Of a stretch of DNA of 64,000 bases, positions 21,305-33,289 are shown piece by piece. A model generated the notes under the pieces. It made no database searches and was not told where the DNA came from. It was given only the letters and a program-made list of their open reading frames with translations. The translations under genes and the position numbers were made by a program. This DNA comes from Vandiemenella viatica (taxonomy: Eukaryota > Arthropoda > Insecta > Orthoptera > Morabidae). The stretch lies in the NCBI GenBank assembly GCA_031002005.1, contig CM061919.1, positions 221,586,739-221,650,738 on the forward strand, read 5' to 3'. Each line of letters begins with the position of its first letter. The first letter of the stretch is position 1.

Positions 21305-22845
21305 CAAATAAAAATTATTCTATTAATTAAAAAAAAATCAAATTTGGAGGGATGGTAAATATGTGAGTGAAACAGAAGTTTTAAAACATAATGTTTTATA
21401 ATGTAACAGAATTTTTGCAAATTTAGTCAACTGATTCAACTGTATGAAAGAAATGTCTCAAATCAGGTTTAACTACTAATACCAGAAAATTTGCTATTTT
21501 CAGAATATACGAGAAAAATCCATAGAAACAAAGGCAATTAAAAACTTAATCAACACCAAAAACAAACTTTCCTTTGCAAACCATGACATAAAAAAAAAAT
21601 TTAAAGCTGTTTAGGCAAAACCTTTTTCCAATTTTAGTGAGCAAAAACATAAGACATGGGGTAAACCACCATTCACAAAATGATTAATGCTGAATGGTAT
21701 AATTTGTTCCATGGGTAGAAAAAGGTGTTTTTAGTGTAATCGGATTAAAGATTGCGAGGACGACCAACACTTTAGCAGAGAGATAAGCAGGACAAAACCA
21801 AAATACACAAACATAGAAATATATATAATTTTCAGGCATAGTTCTTTTTCAGCAGGGAATACAGTTGCAAGCTTATATCAGTGCAGTGAGACAGTGTGTG
21901 TGTGTGATATTCTGTGCCACTACGCCTTCTGCTTTGGTATGAGTTGGTCTTCCTCTCTATCCTTAACCTCATTACACAATATAGAAGTTGTGATAACCAT
22001 TGCTTTTTCACAAATTATATTAACAGGTTCCAACAAATGTCCAAACTGTATACCAACCTCGACCTGCAATTTCACTCAAACATTCAGCCTTAGGACAAAT
22101 TGTCCAGAGCTTCTTTCTTATTCACCCAAAGTTTTTACAGAACTGGGGGAAATAATGTAAGGGGACCAATAAATCCCTGTAATATTTCATAGTTGTGTGA
22201 TGAATTCAGCTCGCTTCAAGATGGCCATAAGCCAGTGAACGCAACATGAGTCGCCACATGCTGATATCAGCACAGCGTCACCTTGCTCGCTTGCAGCAAA
22301 CAACAGTCGTTTGCCAGGAGTTGTACAATACACACAATGGATTAAACGTGCTATCAATCATATTACTTTTAATGCCATGTCGGCAGTGGTTATTCTAAAT
22401 TCAAGATAGTAGGGGTAATGTCTAACAAATTGCATGGGGCAGGAGCTACAGTTTTATGTTTGTGAATTGGAGTAAACTACAGACTTTTGTAATAAACCAG
22501 AACTTTAGTAGTAGCAACTTTTCTCATTTCACAAAGCATATCAGATCATAGAACTCGACGCAGCCCACTTTTCAATAGATGTAACATCTTCAAAAAAAAA
22601 CTTTGGTTGCCGCCAGTAGCCTTTGTCTTATGCAGTTTCATGATTATGCATTATATAAAGATTATCTGGTGTCAGCAACAAAAGAATATTATCCTGATAA
22701 AGAAGAAGCATCAAGGAAAGAAGAAGTCGATATTGCGCAGGTTAGTTAATATCAGACCCAATAGAAAATCAACCAATAACCACTCAGCCATTCAACGAAC
22801 GCTGGTATCATCTGCAGAACTCAAACCCTGCACCACACACATTAG
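21305..22845. other. Unannotated stretch, likely upstream intron or intergenic
   Basis: Presumably intron of the gene ending at 21166. It contains a short GT microsatellite near 21893-21905 and a GC-richer patch at 22200-22330 without recognisable coding. Open frames at 21894-22160 and 22607-22861 show no family motif and no support from splice sites. Confidence 0.4.
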
Positions 22846-22899
22846 AGCTCCATTACAATAAACAAAAATAAGGCTCACAAGATTCTTGATAAACTTAAC

Positions 22900-23352
22900 G
22901 CTAACCAGTCAAATACTGTATCAAATTAAAAGATTAAAAATTATTGCCATATTAAAGACCAGTATACCCAACAAGAGTCCACAAAGCCATCACCCAATTG
23001 CTCTGTAAGTATGATCTATAAATTACTAGAAGAGCCATATTAATAGAATAAGCCAAAAATCTTGGATGAAATTATAAGTTTCTCCACGTCATTTTGCACC
23101 AAAACCTGGTCAAGCTTCTTAAGCAACCATTTCAATAATTATGGGCCTAACAAAAGCATACTAATGAAATTAAACAATGGGCTCCCACATGGTTTAGTAC
23201 AAACTCCACTGATCTTCAGCCTATATAATGCTGACATCCCCACAACATCACACACACTTTGATACACTTATGATTGGACACCAGCAATGCAGCACAAAGT
23301 AATGGAGGAAACCCAGACAATTTTCACAAATGACCTAATACCATGGCAAACA
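22900..23352 (+). pseudogene. Jockey-type LINE RT fragment (left half)
   Basis: Plus strand. A frame at 23062-23262 reads KTWSSFLSNHFNNY and then LNNGLPHGLVQTPLIFSLYN, the degenerate form of the RT motif NGLPQGSVLAPLLFNLYTND. It is followed by TNDLI-like residues and is interrupted by a SINE at 23353. Dead. Confidence 0.65.
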
Positions 23353-23590
23353 TTTTTTTAACTGCTTAACGTCTCTTAAGAGCAAGATCTTTAGAGACGA
23401 GAAAGGATGGGGGGCAAGGAATAGGAAGGAATTCAGCCACGCCTTTTCAAGGAAGCACCCCAGCATTTGCCTGGAGTGATTTGGGAAATCATGGAAAACC
23501 CAAATCTGGATGCCCAGACGGGGATTCGAACCGCCGTCCTCCCAAATGCGAGGCCAGAATGCTAACCATTACACCACCACGCTCGGTCCA
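23353..23590 (-). mobile_element. tRNA-derived SINE, full-length copy 5, nested in a LINE
   Basis: Minus-strand 238 bp copy with the best pol III promoter of the family: A-box-like TGGTGTAATGGTTAGC and a consensus B-box GGTTCGAATCC 40-50 bp apart. Body and 3' domain are intact, and the A-tail lies at the left end. The duplicated target ATGGCAAACA (23343-23352 and 23591-23600) shows it inserted into the Jockey-type LINE, whose reading resumes on the other side. Confidence 0.95.
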
Positions 23591-23600
23591 ATGGCAAACA

Positions 23601-23745
23601 ACTTATGTCAGCAGAGGCTCCAGCCTAGTGTAAATAAAACGAAGGATACACTTAAACAATAAACCGGCCAACAAAGAGATACAAATTTTATTTAATGACA
23701 AGTTGTCATATTATAACCATGTGTGACAGAACAGAATAATTTCAT
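23601..23745 (+). pseudogene. Jockey-type LINE fragment (right half)
   Basis: Resumes the LINE after the SINE. A broken frame reads KRRIHLNNKPANKEIQ, matching the post-catalytic FHLNNRQANREL segment of Jockey-type RTs. Similarity fades near 23745. Confidence 0.6.
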
Positions 23746-25080
23746 AGGAAAATCAAGAGATAGCTAGAGGTTAGCGACGTAAAGGCCGAACGGTTGCTTT
23801 GTTACCAGTTCACTGCTTAAGAACTTTGCATTCTTCGGATACTTTAAGACCGATGTAGTTCCTAGAAGAATAAGAATTGGGAACAATAAATGTTAATCTG
23901 TTAAAGCGTAAGAACTGAATTATTTATAATTATAACCAGGCGCGCGACACATGTCGTATTTATGTAGCAATCAGACACGCATTTTATGTGTTTTTGGTTG
24001 CCAGGGATACAAGTGTTTAATTTGGTTAGAGATTGAATCTCCAAATTTATGAATTCAATCCCTTTTATTTGAATAATAACAACCTTTCATATCATTCCTT
24101 AACTTATTTATCCAACCTACATTCAAAAGTCATGTTTTCCGAAGATATAAGGTCCAATTTTAACAATGACTGGTTGAATAGTATCTTCCTACACACACGC
24201 TAACATTATTCATTGCCCCTCGGTCTGTAATGGGTTCTGTAAGAAGTAGCATTTTTGTAATTAAAAATTAATAGCATTTTAAGAGCAAGTTTTTAGGATA
24301 TTTATATTTTTAAATACATTCATTTATTTGATAATAGTGTGGGAAAATGTATAAACAAAAAAATAATAATATAATTTTTAAAAATGCAGATATATTTTTA
24401 AGCTAAAAATAAAAAGAAATGAAAAAAAACCAATAAATTTTTTTAAAATGACAGAACACACTTCTAAGATCATTAGGAAAAAAGATTTTTATGTTATTTT
24501 TAATGTATTGCACACTTTCAGCAAAAAATCAATGAAATATTTTTTTTTCTATTTTTAAAATATTACTTAGAATTTTTTCATATTTTTTCTGGAATCCTCA
24601 TGCTTTCATTAACATTACTGTAAATTTTCATAAAAATTGCATGAAATATAAATTATTTTCAATCAAAGAGCAGAATCGTCATCATTAGGAATGTATCAAA
24701 CATTCAAAATTTCAATTGGCTGTAAAATGAAAACTAAACCAGATTGAGAAGAAAAAATTGATGTGCAAACTTTTTTGTATAGATAGACTAAACTTACCAA
24801 GTTTCATCAAAATCTGAGTCGGTGGGTGTCATGGCTTGGTTGAATTGACATGGAATGACCCGACTGTGACATCCAAAACCCTGATTTAAAACCAGTATTG
24901 GAGAAGGGAATGGGAGGAATCATCCCCATAGATCTCTACTTTGATAACAGTTGGCACGTGAATCACAGATTGCCAGTTACTCTGAAGTCGTACATCTATT
25001 CTGTGTATTCTGACTGGGATTCACTGCCATTTGTTTATTACAACATTGCTGAGAGTGTCTGACAAGGCAGTAGGTGTGCT
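23746..25080. other. Unannotated, very AT-rich stretch
   Basis: 24240-24700 is extremely A/T-rich with long T- and A-runs. The tail at 24795-24860 (AAGTTTCATCAAAATCTGAG) resembles the repeat-edge wording seen near Helitron-like and satellite-like repeats. No gene seen. Confidence 0.5.
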
Positions 25081-25084
25081 GCTT

Positions 25085-26105
25085 AGTGAAAAGTGAATTC
25101 TGATAAAGCACTATATGGGAAAATGAATAAGGAAATGGAAGAAAAGCTGAGAAAGTACTATGGTGACTCTGCTCCGTCGCATGGTATACAGAATTTTGCT
25201 GTGGTCGTTCAAATGCAAGCAACGCCAAGCACTCAGGATGTTTGGTTGAAGTCACAACTGAAGAAATGGTGAACAAAATTCGCGATATCATGCTACAAGA
25301 CCGACGAGTGAAAATCTGCAAGATGCCTGAAATCGTAAATATCTCAAGTGAAAGTGTTAATAACATTTTGCATTTTGCAGGAAGCTCTCGGCAAGACAGC
25401 TGCCGCAACTGCAGACAGTTGACAACAAACAGAAATGTGTGACCATTTCAATAGAGTGTTTGAACATGTTCAGGCACAATCCAAATGAGTTTTTGGGGTG
25501 TCACATCACAGCTCATCAACACAAGACAAAACTACAACCCAAATTGTGGATTTCCTGTGACGAAAGTCCTCCAAAAAAGGCAAAAACAGTTCCATTGGTG
25601 GGAAAAGTCAAGATGACTATTTTCTGGGATTCACCAGGTGTGATTGTCATCAATTATAAAAAAAAAAGGGGTAAAATGATAACAGGTTCATGTTATGCCA
25701 CATTACTGGATCAATTTCACATCGAACTGTTGAAGAAACTGCCCCATTAGTCGAAGAAAAAGATTCTCTTTCACCTGTGCAACGCACCCGCACACAAGTC
25801 AGGAACTGCAATGGGTAAATTTGTAGGATTACGCTACAAACTGCTACCTCATCCACCCTACTCTCCCAATTTGGCCCTACGCAACTTCTTTCTCTTCAGA
25901 AACCTGAAGAATTGCTTTGGTGTGAAGAATTTAATTGTAGAAATTCACGTCCAATGAAGACATCATGGCGGAAACAAACTCATCTTTTGCAGATTTTGAA
26001 AAATCTGTATTTTTTGGACAGCGTAAATAAATTGGAGAAACATAGGGCTAAGTGTATTGAACTGAAAGGAGACTTATGTTGAGAAATAAAGGTGATTTAA
26101 AAAAA
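25085..26105 (+). pseudogene. mariner-family transposase, dead copy
   Basis: Tc1/mariner DDE transposases cut and paste at TA. In order, broken over several frames: KMNKEMEEKLRKYYGDSAPS (N-terminal helix-turn-helix), VEVTTEEMVNKIRDIML and NISSESVNNILHFAG (second HTH), then ESPPKKAKTVPLVGKVKMTI and FWDSPGVI (before and around the second catalytic Asp), then PPYSPNLALRNFFLF, where the third acidic position of the usual SPDLAPSD is lost. The ending IELKGDLC matches the usual CIELKGDYVEK. At least three frameshifts plus stops. Inverted ends not resolved. Confidence 0.85.
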
Positions 26106-26261
26106 AAAATCTTAATTAAAATGTCATATACCTTCGTCGTATTTATTATTGTTTGTGCTTTTACAATTATTTTATGTTGCATAGTATGCTGAATTGTGAT
26201 TTTTATCAATTTCTTTCGCTTAATAATAATTATTGTTTCAATGAAGTCATTGTACACAGCC

Positions 26262-26620
26262 CACTAACTTGGTTGGTTGTGGCTCCATAAAGGTTCTGGG
26301 CACCTGACGCAACGTCGGCTGGCTCAAATCCTGGTGATGGAAGAAATTTTCACCTTCAGGACTTGGCCAGCAGAATAAGAGAAATGGTGGTGTACAGTAC
26401 CTAATCTCCAGATTATGCAACAAAACCCTGTGTTAAACTCCCAAACCTCTCACTAATACTATAAAGTGATGGTATTTGACATTTGATGGTGATTTGTCCA
26501 TTGGCTGCCTGCCCCTGCTAGGTTTCCTTCTGAAGTGTTGGACTGAATGGGCTGCCAACTGTAAGGACCCAAAGCTGCTATACCAGGGTGAAGTACAGGC
26601 TTAGTACCTTAACTGAAAGT
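26262..26620 (+). repeat. Possible second SINE-like repeat
   Basis: A block with GGCTCAAATCCTGGTG (B-box-like) preceded by GGTTCTGGGCACCTGACGC, richer in GC than its surroundings. It has the look of a tRNA-derived SINE head, but there is only one copy in the window and no target duplication. Weak call. Confidence 0.3.
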
Positions 26621-28690
26621 TCACTTGATTAGAAAGTTCTGTTGAATTTGACGAAATAATTTTAAATTGACCAAGTGCCTGCCTGGAATACTCAACTAAA
26701 ATGCTTGATGGTCGCCACCCAGCCTTTGTAAACCCAAAGCTGAGAAAAGGGTTCAGTCTACTGCAAAATTACAAAAAGGTTCACTTCGTTAAAAATTTGA
26801 AGTTTACTCTTAAAAATCACATTTTCAAAAATTGCATTCTACAGTTGAGTAGGCGATCGAACAAACATTTACAGAATATTGCAGATTGCGGAGAGAAAGA
26901 ATACCAACCGAAAACCCCTTTTAGAAAATTTACAAGTTCATGGTAGTTTCAAAGAAAATAATCATGGCCGACACACGTTTCTAGCCCAGCACAGCCAGTT
27001 CCGGCTTTAAACCGACTCACACCACAGCAACTTATGCGGATTCAACTTACATCGCGTTCCCGGAGTAACGACTGAAGACCAAACAATAGAGACGAAAGAC
27101 CTCTATGAGGTACCCGCTTATATATCCAATCCGCGTGACATCACGTATCCAGCCACTTACCCAAAATAGTGTAAAATTATTGTGATAATAAAAAGTATTC
27201 AAACTTTAACTGTATATAATCTTGTCCTCAAGGTACATAAAAAGTGTTTAGTTAGAATTCCTGAATGATTAGTTTGCTTGTAAACGAATTTAGTTTAAAT
27301 GGCATAGTGATAAGATTCTCCGACAGCAGATGGGGGTTACCCTATCTCTGCCTGGATTTATTCAATTTTTTTAAATCCCGCTGAATTGCAAATTATCTAA
27401 ATAAAATTAGTGCCAAAATGTTCTATATTAATTCCTGATTCCAGTGATGTAAATTTTATTATATTCAGTGTTAAAATAGCAAAGTTATGACTTTAACGAG
27501 AATCAGTTTAAAAACTGTTTAGCAAACACTTGGTTTTTAGTTCATAATTATTAAAGTATTGTTTATATCGAAAAAGTGAACTTATCAGAATTTTCTTTGA
27601 ATTTAGTTACGTGTTTTGAAAGTTATTTTATTTATGGAAATGACTTGGTTCATTCGTAAATAAATCTCAAGTGTGTTTAATGACGAAATAATTTTAAAAA
27701 TGTGTATAAAATCCGTTCTACTGCATGGAATGTTCTGAAATTTATATATATTATACTAGATTTTTGGTTCTTTTAGAAAATCTACTTTTTAGATCGAGAA
27801 ATTACTGGATACATATGATAATAAATGTTGGAAGTGAAAGAGTATTTATCGAAGTGTTTAAAAATTTATTTACGTGATCTAAAACTACGGAATTTTGGTG
27901 AATTTAACTTTCTTTTGAATTATTATTATTTTAAAATTACTTCACTTCATTTAAAAGTGTTCAGAAATAGTGAAATGCTCACATAGCCGAAGTCTATTGT
28001 TTGCAAGTTGGATAATAATGGATTAGTTTAAAGTTTCTTTATTATTATAAAAAGTTTATTTAGCCCTTTTATTAAATGTTGTGGGTTTTTACTGCTTTTA
28101 AAATGGTTTATTTAATGAATTAGGTTACAGTATCAGCTTCTATATGAAACGTTCCTCCCATAACCTGTACTTGTAATGAAACCTTACGTTTATAGGAAAG
28201 CTTACTTCCTCCCTTATACCTGAAGCTAAGAAAACTAGAATTAAACAAAATTCTAAGGTGCTTACACAACAGGCTTTAGCCTGTTCTTTCTTCAATTTTT
28301 TCATTCATTCACGACATAAATAATGCACTACAGTGAACATAAACAAATCACACTAATCCACACAAAACAAACAAACGGAACTACACTTCCATCAGTGGTG
28401 AAAGCAAGGGGAAACCACTCCAATTTCAAAATTTCCATAGAAAAACTAACCCACATATTACAGTTGGAGAGAAAAGGAAGAAGAAACCATTATAATGCCA
28501 CATAAACCAGAAAGTAAGACATCTTCATTATTAGCTAAAATGAGTGGGTCCTAAATTCATAAGGTAAATTTAATTGATGATTAAGTAGTAGTAGTGCACA
28601 TCATTACTACCACAGCAAGTATCCATTTTTCAGAGTAGGTAGGATTTCAGCTGGACTATATTTACAGAAAGTAATGGCAATCTTAATGGG
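26621..28690. other. Unannotated stretch with a GC-richer patch
   Basis: 26960-27160 is GC-richer and includes a TATATATCC box, which would suit an LTR or promoter, but no partner LTR or exon is seen. The remainder is AT-rich without coding. Confidence 0.35.
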
Positions 28691-28799
28691 CTTCTTAAGG
28701 GATAACAATCCATCTGCTTACGCAATAAAGGACAAATTTTTTAACTAACTACAATTACTAGGTACATCATCAAACAAAAGGGCAGTGGAAGGTGATGCC

Positions 28800-29570
28800 A
28801 GCTGCTAGGATCAATCAAACAACTCTCTTCACTAAGCTCTACATACATCAAACACCAGAAAGTGACATCATAAATCTATCCATTAATTGAGCTCTTCCAA
28901 ATTTTTAGAGTTAAAAAACTGATATGGCATATCACTGATGTCTCCATCTTCACCTAAGATGGAACAAGTTAAGATGATTTGGCTCTCTCTCAATTACTGG
29001 GTTAAAAATAAAACAAGAAAATTATATCAGATAATGCCATTCAAATAGAGTCAAATTTTGCACAAGACAGAAGAAACTTACAGCAAGATATCTTGAAAAA
29101 TAAATTTCACTATAACTTTATCAGAGCCTATAGCACACCAAGAAATACTTCAGCCTTAAAAATAGTACGAAACCATACAAAAAAAAAAAAAAAAAAAAAA
29201 AAAAAACATTACAATCAGTTTTATTACTTCACTAGCAGGTTACCCATGACTCCATGAACACAAGAGGAAATTAACAGACATATTCTCAAACTCGGAAAGG
29301 ATGGTATCACCAAAGAGCTACTGAAAAACCTTGGACCAAATTCCATAAAAGAACTTGCATAAATCATGACAAAAGATCTGACGGACAGAAGAAATACCTG
29401 AAGACTGGAAATGAGCTACCATTCATACATCATACAAGAAGCGAAATAAAACATACGTCAACAATTATTGAGGAAATTCACTTCTCCAAGATACATATAA
29501 AATTCTTTCAGCCTATTGCTGCCAACGAGTGCAAGAACTTTTAACAACCCACAGACCCATCCTTTTATGA
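28800..29570 (+). pseudogene. Non-LTR RT N-terminal fragment
   Basis: Plus strand at 29310-29560: a broken frame reads ELLKNLGPNSIKELA, then R-LEMSYHSYIIQEAK and the next element of an RT start (ELLKHGG...LPEDWK...IHKKGD...NYRGISLL). It contains a 28-base A-run at 29179-29206. Dead and short. Confidence 0.5.
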
Positions 29571-30260
29571 ATTTTAATCTTAGGAATTAAGTGTAGAGAG
29601 ATTGAAGTGATTAAATATGAATTTGTATTTTTTTATGTGAATGAATATTGTTTTTATGGAAAGAGACTGTGTAAATGTGGTGTAATATGATAATTAGTAG
29701 TGTGAAGTATTAACAGAAAGCTTGTAATTATAAAAGTTGTGTAAGCCACAGAGTTCTCAGGATGATTTTTAGCTTTTTTGAATGTTTTATAGTGCCAATT
29801 TTATGTTTAAGCCCCATAAATAGCTTTAATTTCCATTTCAAATTGTTTCCTAATGGCTGTAAGTGATTCTGTACTAGTTCCAATTGATTTAGTATCATTT
29901 TGATTCTCAGCGGGGCTGTTAATGCTCTAGAAATATCTGTTGGCACTCTTTGTTGTGTTCTGGATGTTTGTATGGTGCTTATTTAAACACGCAGAGATGA
30001 CAAGCAAAGTCAATCACCGTCAGTATTTCTTATCAGTACAACAGTCATCAGAAGTTTTGAGAATTGTTTATAGTTCGTCAAGCAGTTTTGTTCACTGAAG
30101 ATTAATCACTGGAATTGTTTTGTAATGTGATTTAGTGTCTCTGGACAAAGTCTGATGCTTATCCACAAATTTTGTTTTGTCAAGATTTCAACAGAATAAA
30201 ACGTGAAATGAAAAGTGTAGCAGCAGTCTTGTTAGGATTGGAGGTTTTCTCGGCATTGTA
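29571..30260. other. Unannotated stretch
   Basis: Nothing recognised. The start of the 1.1 kb dispersed repeat may lie at about 30235-30260 (TTTTCTCGGCATT is shared with 8715-8730 in inverted orientation), interrupted by the hairpin element. Confidence 0.4.
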
Positions 30261-30263
30261 TAT

Positions 30264-30479
30264 AGATGAAATGTTCTCAGGAAACTAACTGAGTGAATAT
30301 GTTTGTAAAGCACGACATTTCAGCAGTCATATTCTCTGTCGCCATTGTCAAGGCGATATATAAGCAACCCCATTACCCACAGGCAGCAGTCATTGACAAT
30401 GGTAACAGAGAATATGACCGCGAAACGTCGTGCTTTATTAACATTCTCACTAACCTACCTTCCCGAGAACATTTCATCT
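30264..30479. mobile_element. Hairpin element, 89 bp inverted arms
   Basis: 30264-30352 and 30391-30479 are inverted copies (ends AGATGAAATGTTCTC / GAGAACATTTCATCT; inner parts AAAGCACGAC, GTCATATTCTCTGT and CATTGTCAA in matching order), separated by 38 bp. The arms match at roughly 85%. It sits inside the 1.1 kb dispersed repeat, since the other copy at 8.7 kb lacks it. A direct 12 bp repeat GCAGTCTTGTTA occurs at 30223 and 30481 but not flush with the left arm. Confidence 0.85.
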
Positions 30480-30484
30480 GGCAG

Positions 30485-31581
30485 TCTTGTTATTTAGTTG
30501 AACTTGTCAGGTATCTATTAAATTCTGTAACTGCGTGGCGAAATTTAATCTCAGAACCGTGAGTTAAATTGGATAGTATTGTATTTTATTTCTATAGGTA
30601 GTTTCTATGTTAATTTAAGCTAGAAAGAAGATTTTTACAGTTGTTGAAATAGTATTTTGCATTGCATCAGCTTTCGCCTGGAGTGGTATTGCGAAAGTTC
30701 GTATTTAAATTAATTATTTTCGCCTAAACTATTAAAGTTACAACATTTTTCATAATAACTAAAGTTGACGTTTGCTGCAAGATCTAGCGATCTGTAAAAT
30801 TTCAGAAAGATAGAATTCTTTTTATTGTCAAGGTCAAAATTGGATGACAAAACATTTCTGACATGCGATTTGATATAGGATTAGCCTTCCAGAAACTACC
30901 CATGTGAAACGGAAGTTTGGGATTTTCCCACGCTCCATGAGTACCAGAACATTCCTGGTTTGCAGTAGCAGTGAGCAAAGTCAGTCGCCCGGAGTTGTGC
31001 AGAAACTGTGAACGCATCAAGATGTAAGCTCAGTCTTTCAGGAACCGCGAGCGTGATAACGTGTAGTGCATTCGGCTGGCCAGTTTTCCCTTAGAGCACT
31101 ACTGTGCTACCTTGTTGGCAAGATGTAGGCATCGCAAAGTTTCAGTCTAGATAACAACTATGCAGTTTTGCAGTAGAATTACGCCATGTGGAGCCTCGGG
31201 ATTACTTAAGTATCGGGCGCTTGCTAACTAAAAGCACAAATAGAAGCATGTGACGAACTTTTGTATACTTTCAAGTGGTAATCAATTATACTTTGAACTT
31301 TGGGTTGTGGTCTGGCTCGAATGATTAACTGAACTTGCAAACTTTCTGTGACTTTGATTGTCTATTCAGTTATCGACTGTGTAATATTTCAAGAATATAG
31401 CGAGTTCAACGACAATGGACTTTTAAACATTACTTACCTATACCTTAGCTTGAGGTAGAAAGAAAGCTAAGTGGCGACTTGTAGATTATAGCATAGTCAT
31501 TACTGGACTATCCAAGGCTTACATGCGGTCAGAGTTAAGACAAAGCCTTTGCCTTCACCCCAAGTCAAAGCTCAGTTCTTA
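30485..31581 (+). repeat. 1.1 kb dispersed repeat, copy 2 (LTR-like ends)
   Basis: Inverted relative to the copy at 7685-8745 and matching it throughout, ending at the shared CAGTTCTTACA. Shared inner landmarks include TTCGCCTGGAGTGG, TTTTTCATAATAACTAAAGTT, AGATCTAGCGAT and GGTCTGGCTCGAATG. No coding capacity. See copy 1 for class. Confidence 0.65.
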
Positions 31582-32720
31582 CAAACTCCTTAATGAATTC
31601 AGATATTGTGTTAATTATTATCCTTAGGTGAAAAGGAAAAATCACCTGGCAACCAAACAGTAAAACCTTTTAATTAAAGAACTAACGAATTAAGTTACAA
31701 TCAGCATTATTTGAAAGGACCAACCAGCGAGAATCTAGACATATTGATCATTGACAGACTTGTTATTTTTGGACATCATCTAGGATACAGATGGCATAAC
31801 ATCAAAAGAATCTACAACTCGGCATATTATGCATAAATTTTCGGGGTGCATTAACTTGGCAACAGCTCCAATTTTTCGACATGGGATGATTTGAGGGATG
31901 CAATGCAGTTTGTAGAATTTGGAGGAGTGATATACCCAGCGGTCACTCAAAACCTGATTATTTCGAAAGTAACAAAGAGAGCAGGAATTGACTGTGGTTA
32001 CCCTATGGCAAGTGGCAAAATTTTTCAGCACAGGAAATGAGATTAATTCGGCATCAAGATGGGGTGTTTCAATAATCAGGAAGTGCAGTGTTAAAGTGCA
32101 TCAGCATCCAGTGAACAGTGAGTAACAGGTCGTTTTTTTTTTTTTTTTTTTTTTTTTTTTTGTATTGAATAGTGGTAACTTGATTAAGTAGGTATCCTTC
32201 TTTTGGTATTATCAAGCTAATTTTTTAGTTATTTAAATATGGCTGATGTTCAAAATTTACAAGCATTTTTAGAATCCTTTGCAGTTCAATTAAGTAATTA
32301 TTTTAATTCAGAATTTTCTGAAATTAATGATTAAATGAATTAATGATTAATTAATTTAAATGATAAAGGCCATTATAAATCAATACCATATCACCTTTTT
32401 AAGGCCGATGATATTCATTTAATGACTGTCGTTCAAAAATCACATAAGATTTTACCATCATAATATATTTTTTATTTTCAAACCCAATTTTTGTCTGTAA
32501 TCAAAACTACATCTCTCAGGAAGTATGCAACTTAAGTCATAAATATTGTCTCTGATAGTATGTATCATACATCTCTGGCATATAGTCAGGAACGGCTACC
32601 GTAAAAATAGACTGGACATATGCTTCCAGATAGTCAAATTTCTCCTGTCTTATGGTATAACAAGAAAACCCTGGTCCAGGATGCATCTCAACATAACCAA
32701 TGAACTGTTATTAATAACTT
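31582..32720. other. Unannotated stretch with 29-base T-run
   Basis: Contains a poly-T run at 32133-32161, which could be the A-tail of a minus-strand retroposon, but no element body was recognised next to it. No gene seen. Confidence 0.4.
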
Positions 32721-33106
32721 GGGTCTATTGGAGATCGCCATTCCGCAACAACAACATCAACTAATATCGTTGTAATACTGCTGTAGTCAGTCACAATTTG
32801 TATTATTTATCAAGCAGTAATCCAGTTGTAATACAGCCTGGACCATTATGTTCAACCAGAAATTAGGTTGTAATACAGCCTGGACCAGCATGAAACTGTT
32901 AAATGTGCTTCGGAAATAATTTCGGGATTACTGGAGATCGCGATTCCACCACGAGTTGTCATCATAATACTGCAGTGGCCAAACGCACGATTCCACTATA
33001 AATCCTTCCCGAAGTGCATTTAATTGTTTCATGATGGTCCAGGCTGTATTACAACCTAATTTTTGCTTGAAAATAATGGTCCAGGCTGTATTACAAAGGA
33101 ATTTTA
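32721..33106. mobile_element. hAT-type MITE, two copies joined head to head
   Basis: Left part 32721-32923 is an inverted, 5'-lost copy and right part 32924-33106 is a forward, 3'-lost copy of the element defined at 36802-37078. The left terminus reads TCTATTGGAGATCGCC and the forward terminus TTACTGGAGATCGCGATTCC. As a result 32826-32916 and 33006-33096 form 91 bp inverted arms around an 89 bp loop. Confidence 0.85.
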
Positions 33107-33289
33107 CAAAAAGTCAGGATTCCTAGTTCCCATAGCATAAATGATCACAATTTCATTATATACCCTCAGTTTGAATTGCACCGGATTAATTTATTTGTTA
33201 TAATACATTAACTGTATCACGAAGTAATAACAATAAACTTGATACTGCTATGAGGGATTCTACAATATATCAGAGCCACTGAAATTTTT

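Noticed and set aside
23353..23590. tRNA gene suggested by A- and B-box-like sequence
   Set aside because: The box sequences belong to a SINE head: the rest is the repeated SINE body with an A-tail and target duplication, and no cloverleaf acceptor stem closes.
30222..30492. 12 bp direct repeat GCAGTCTTGTTA around the hairpin as a target duplication
   Set aside because: The left copy is ~30 bp away from the left arm, and comparison with the 8.7 kb copy of the host repeat does not place the insertion edge there.
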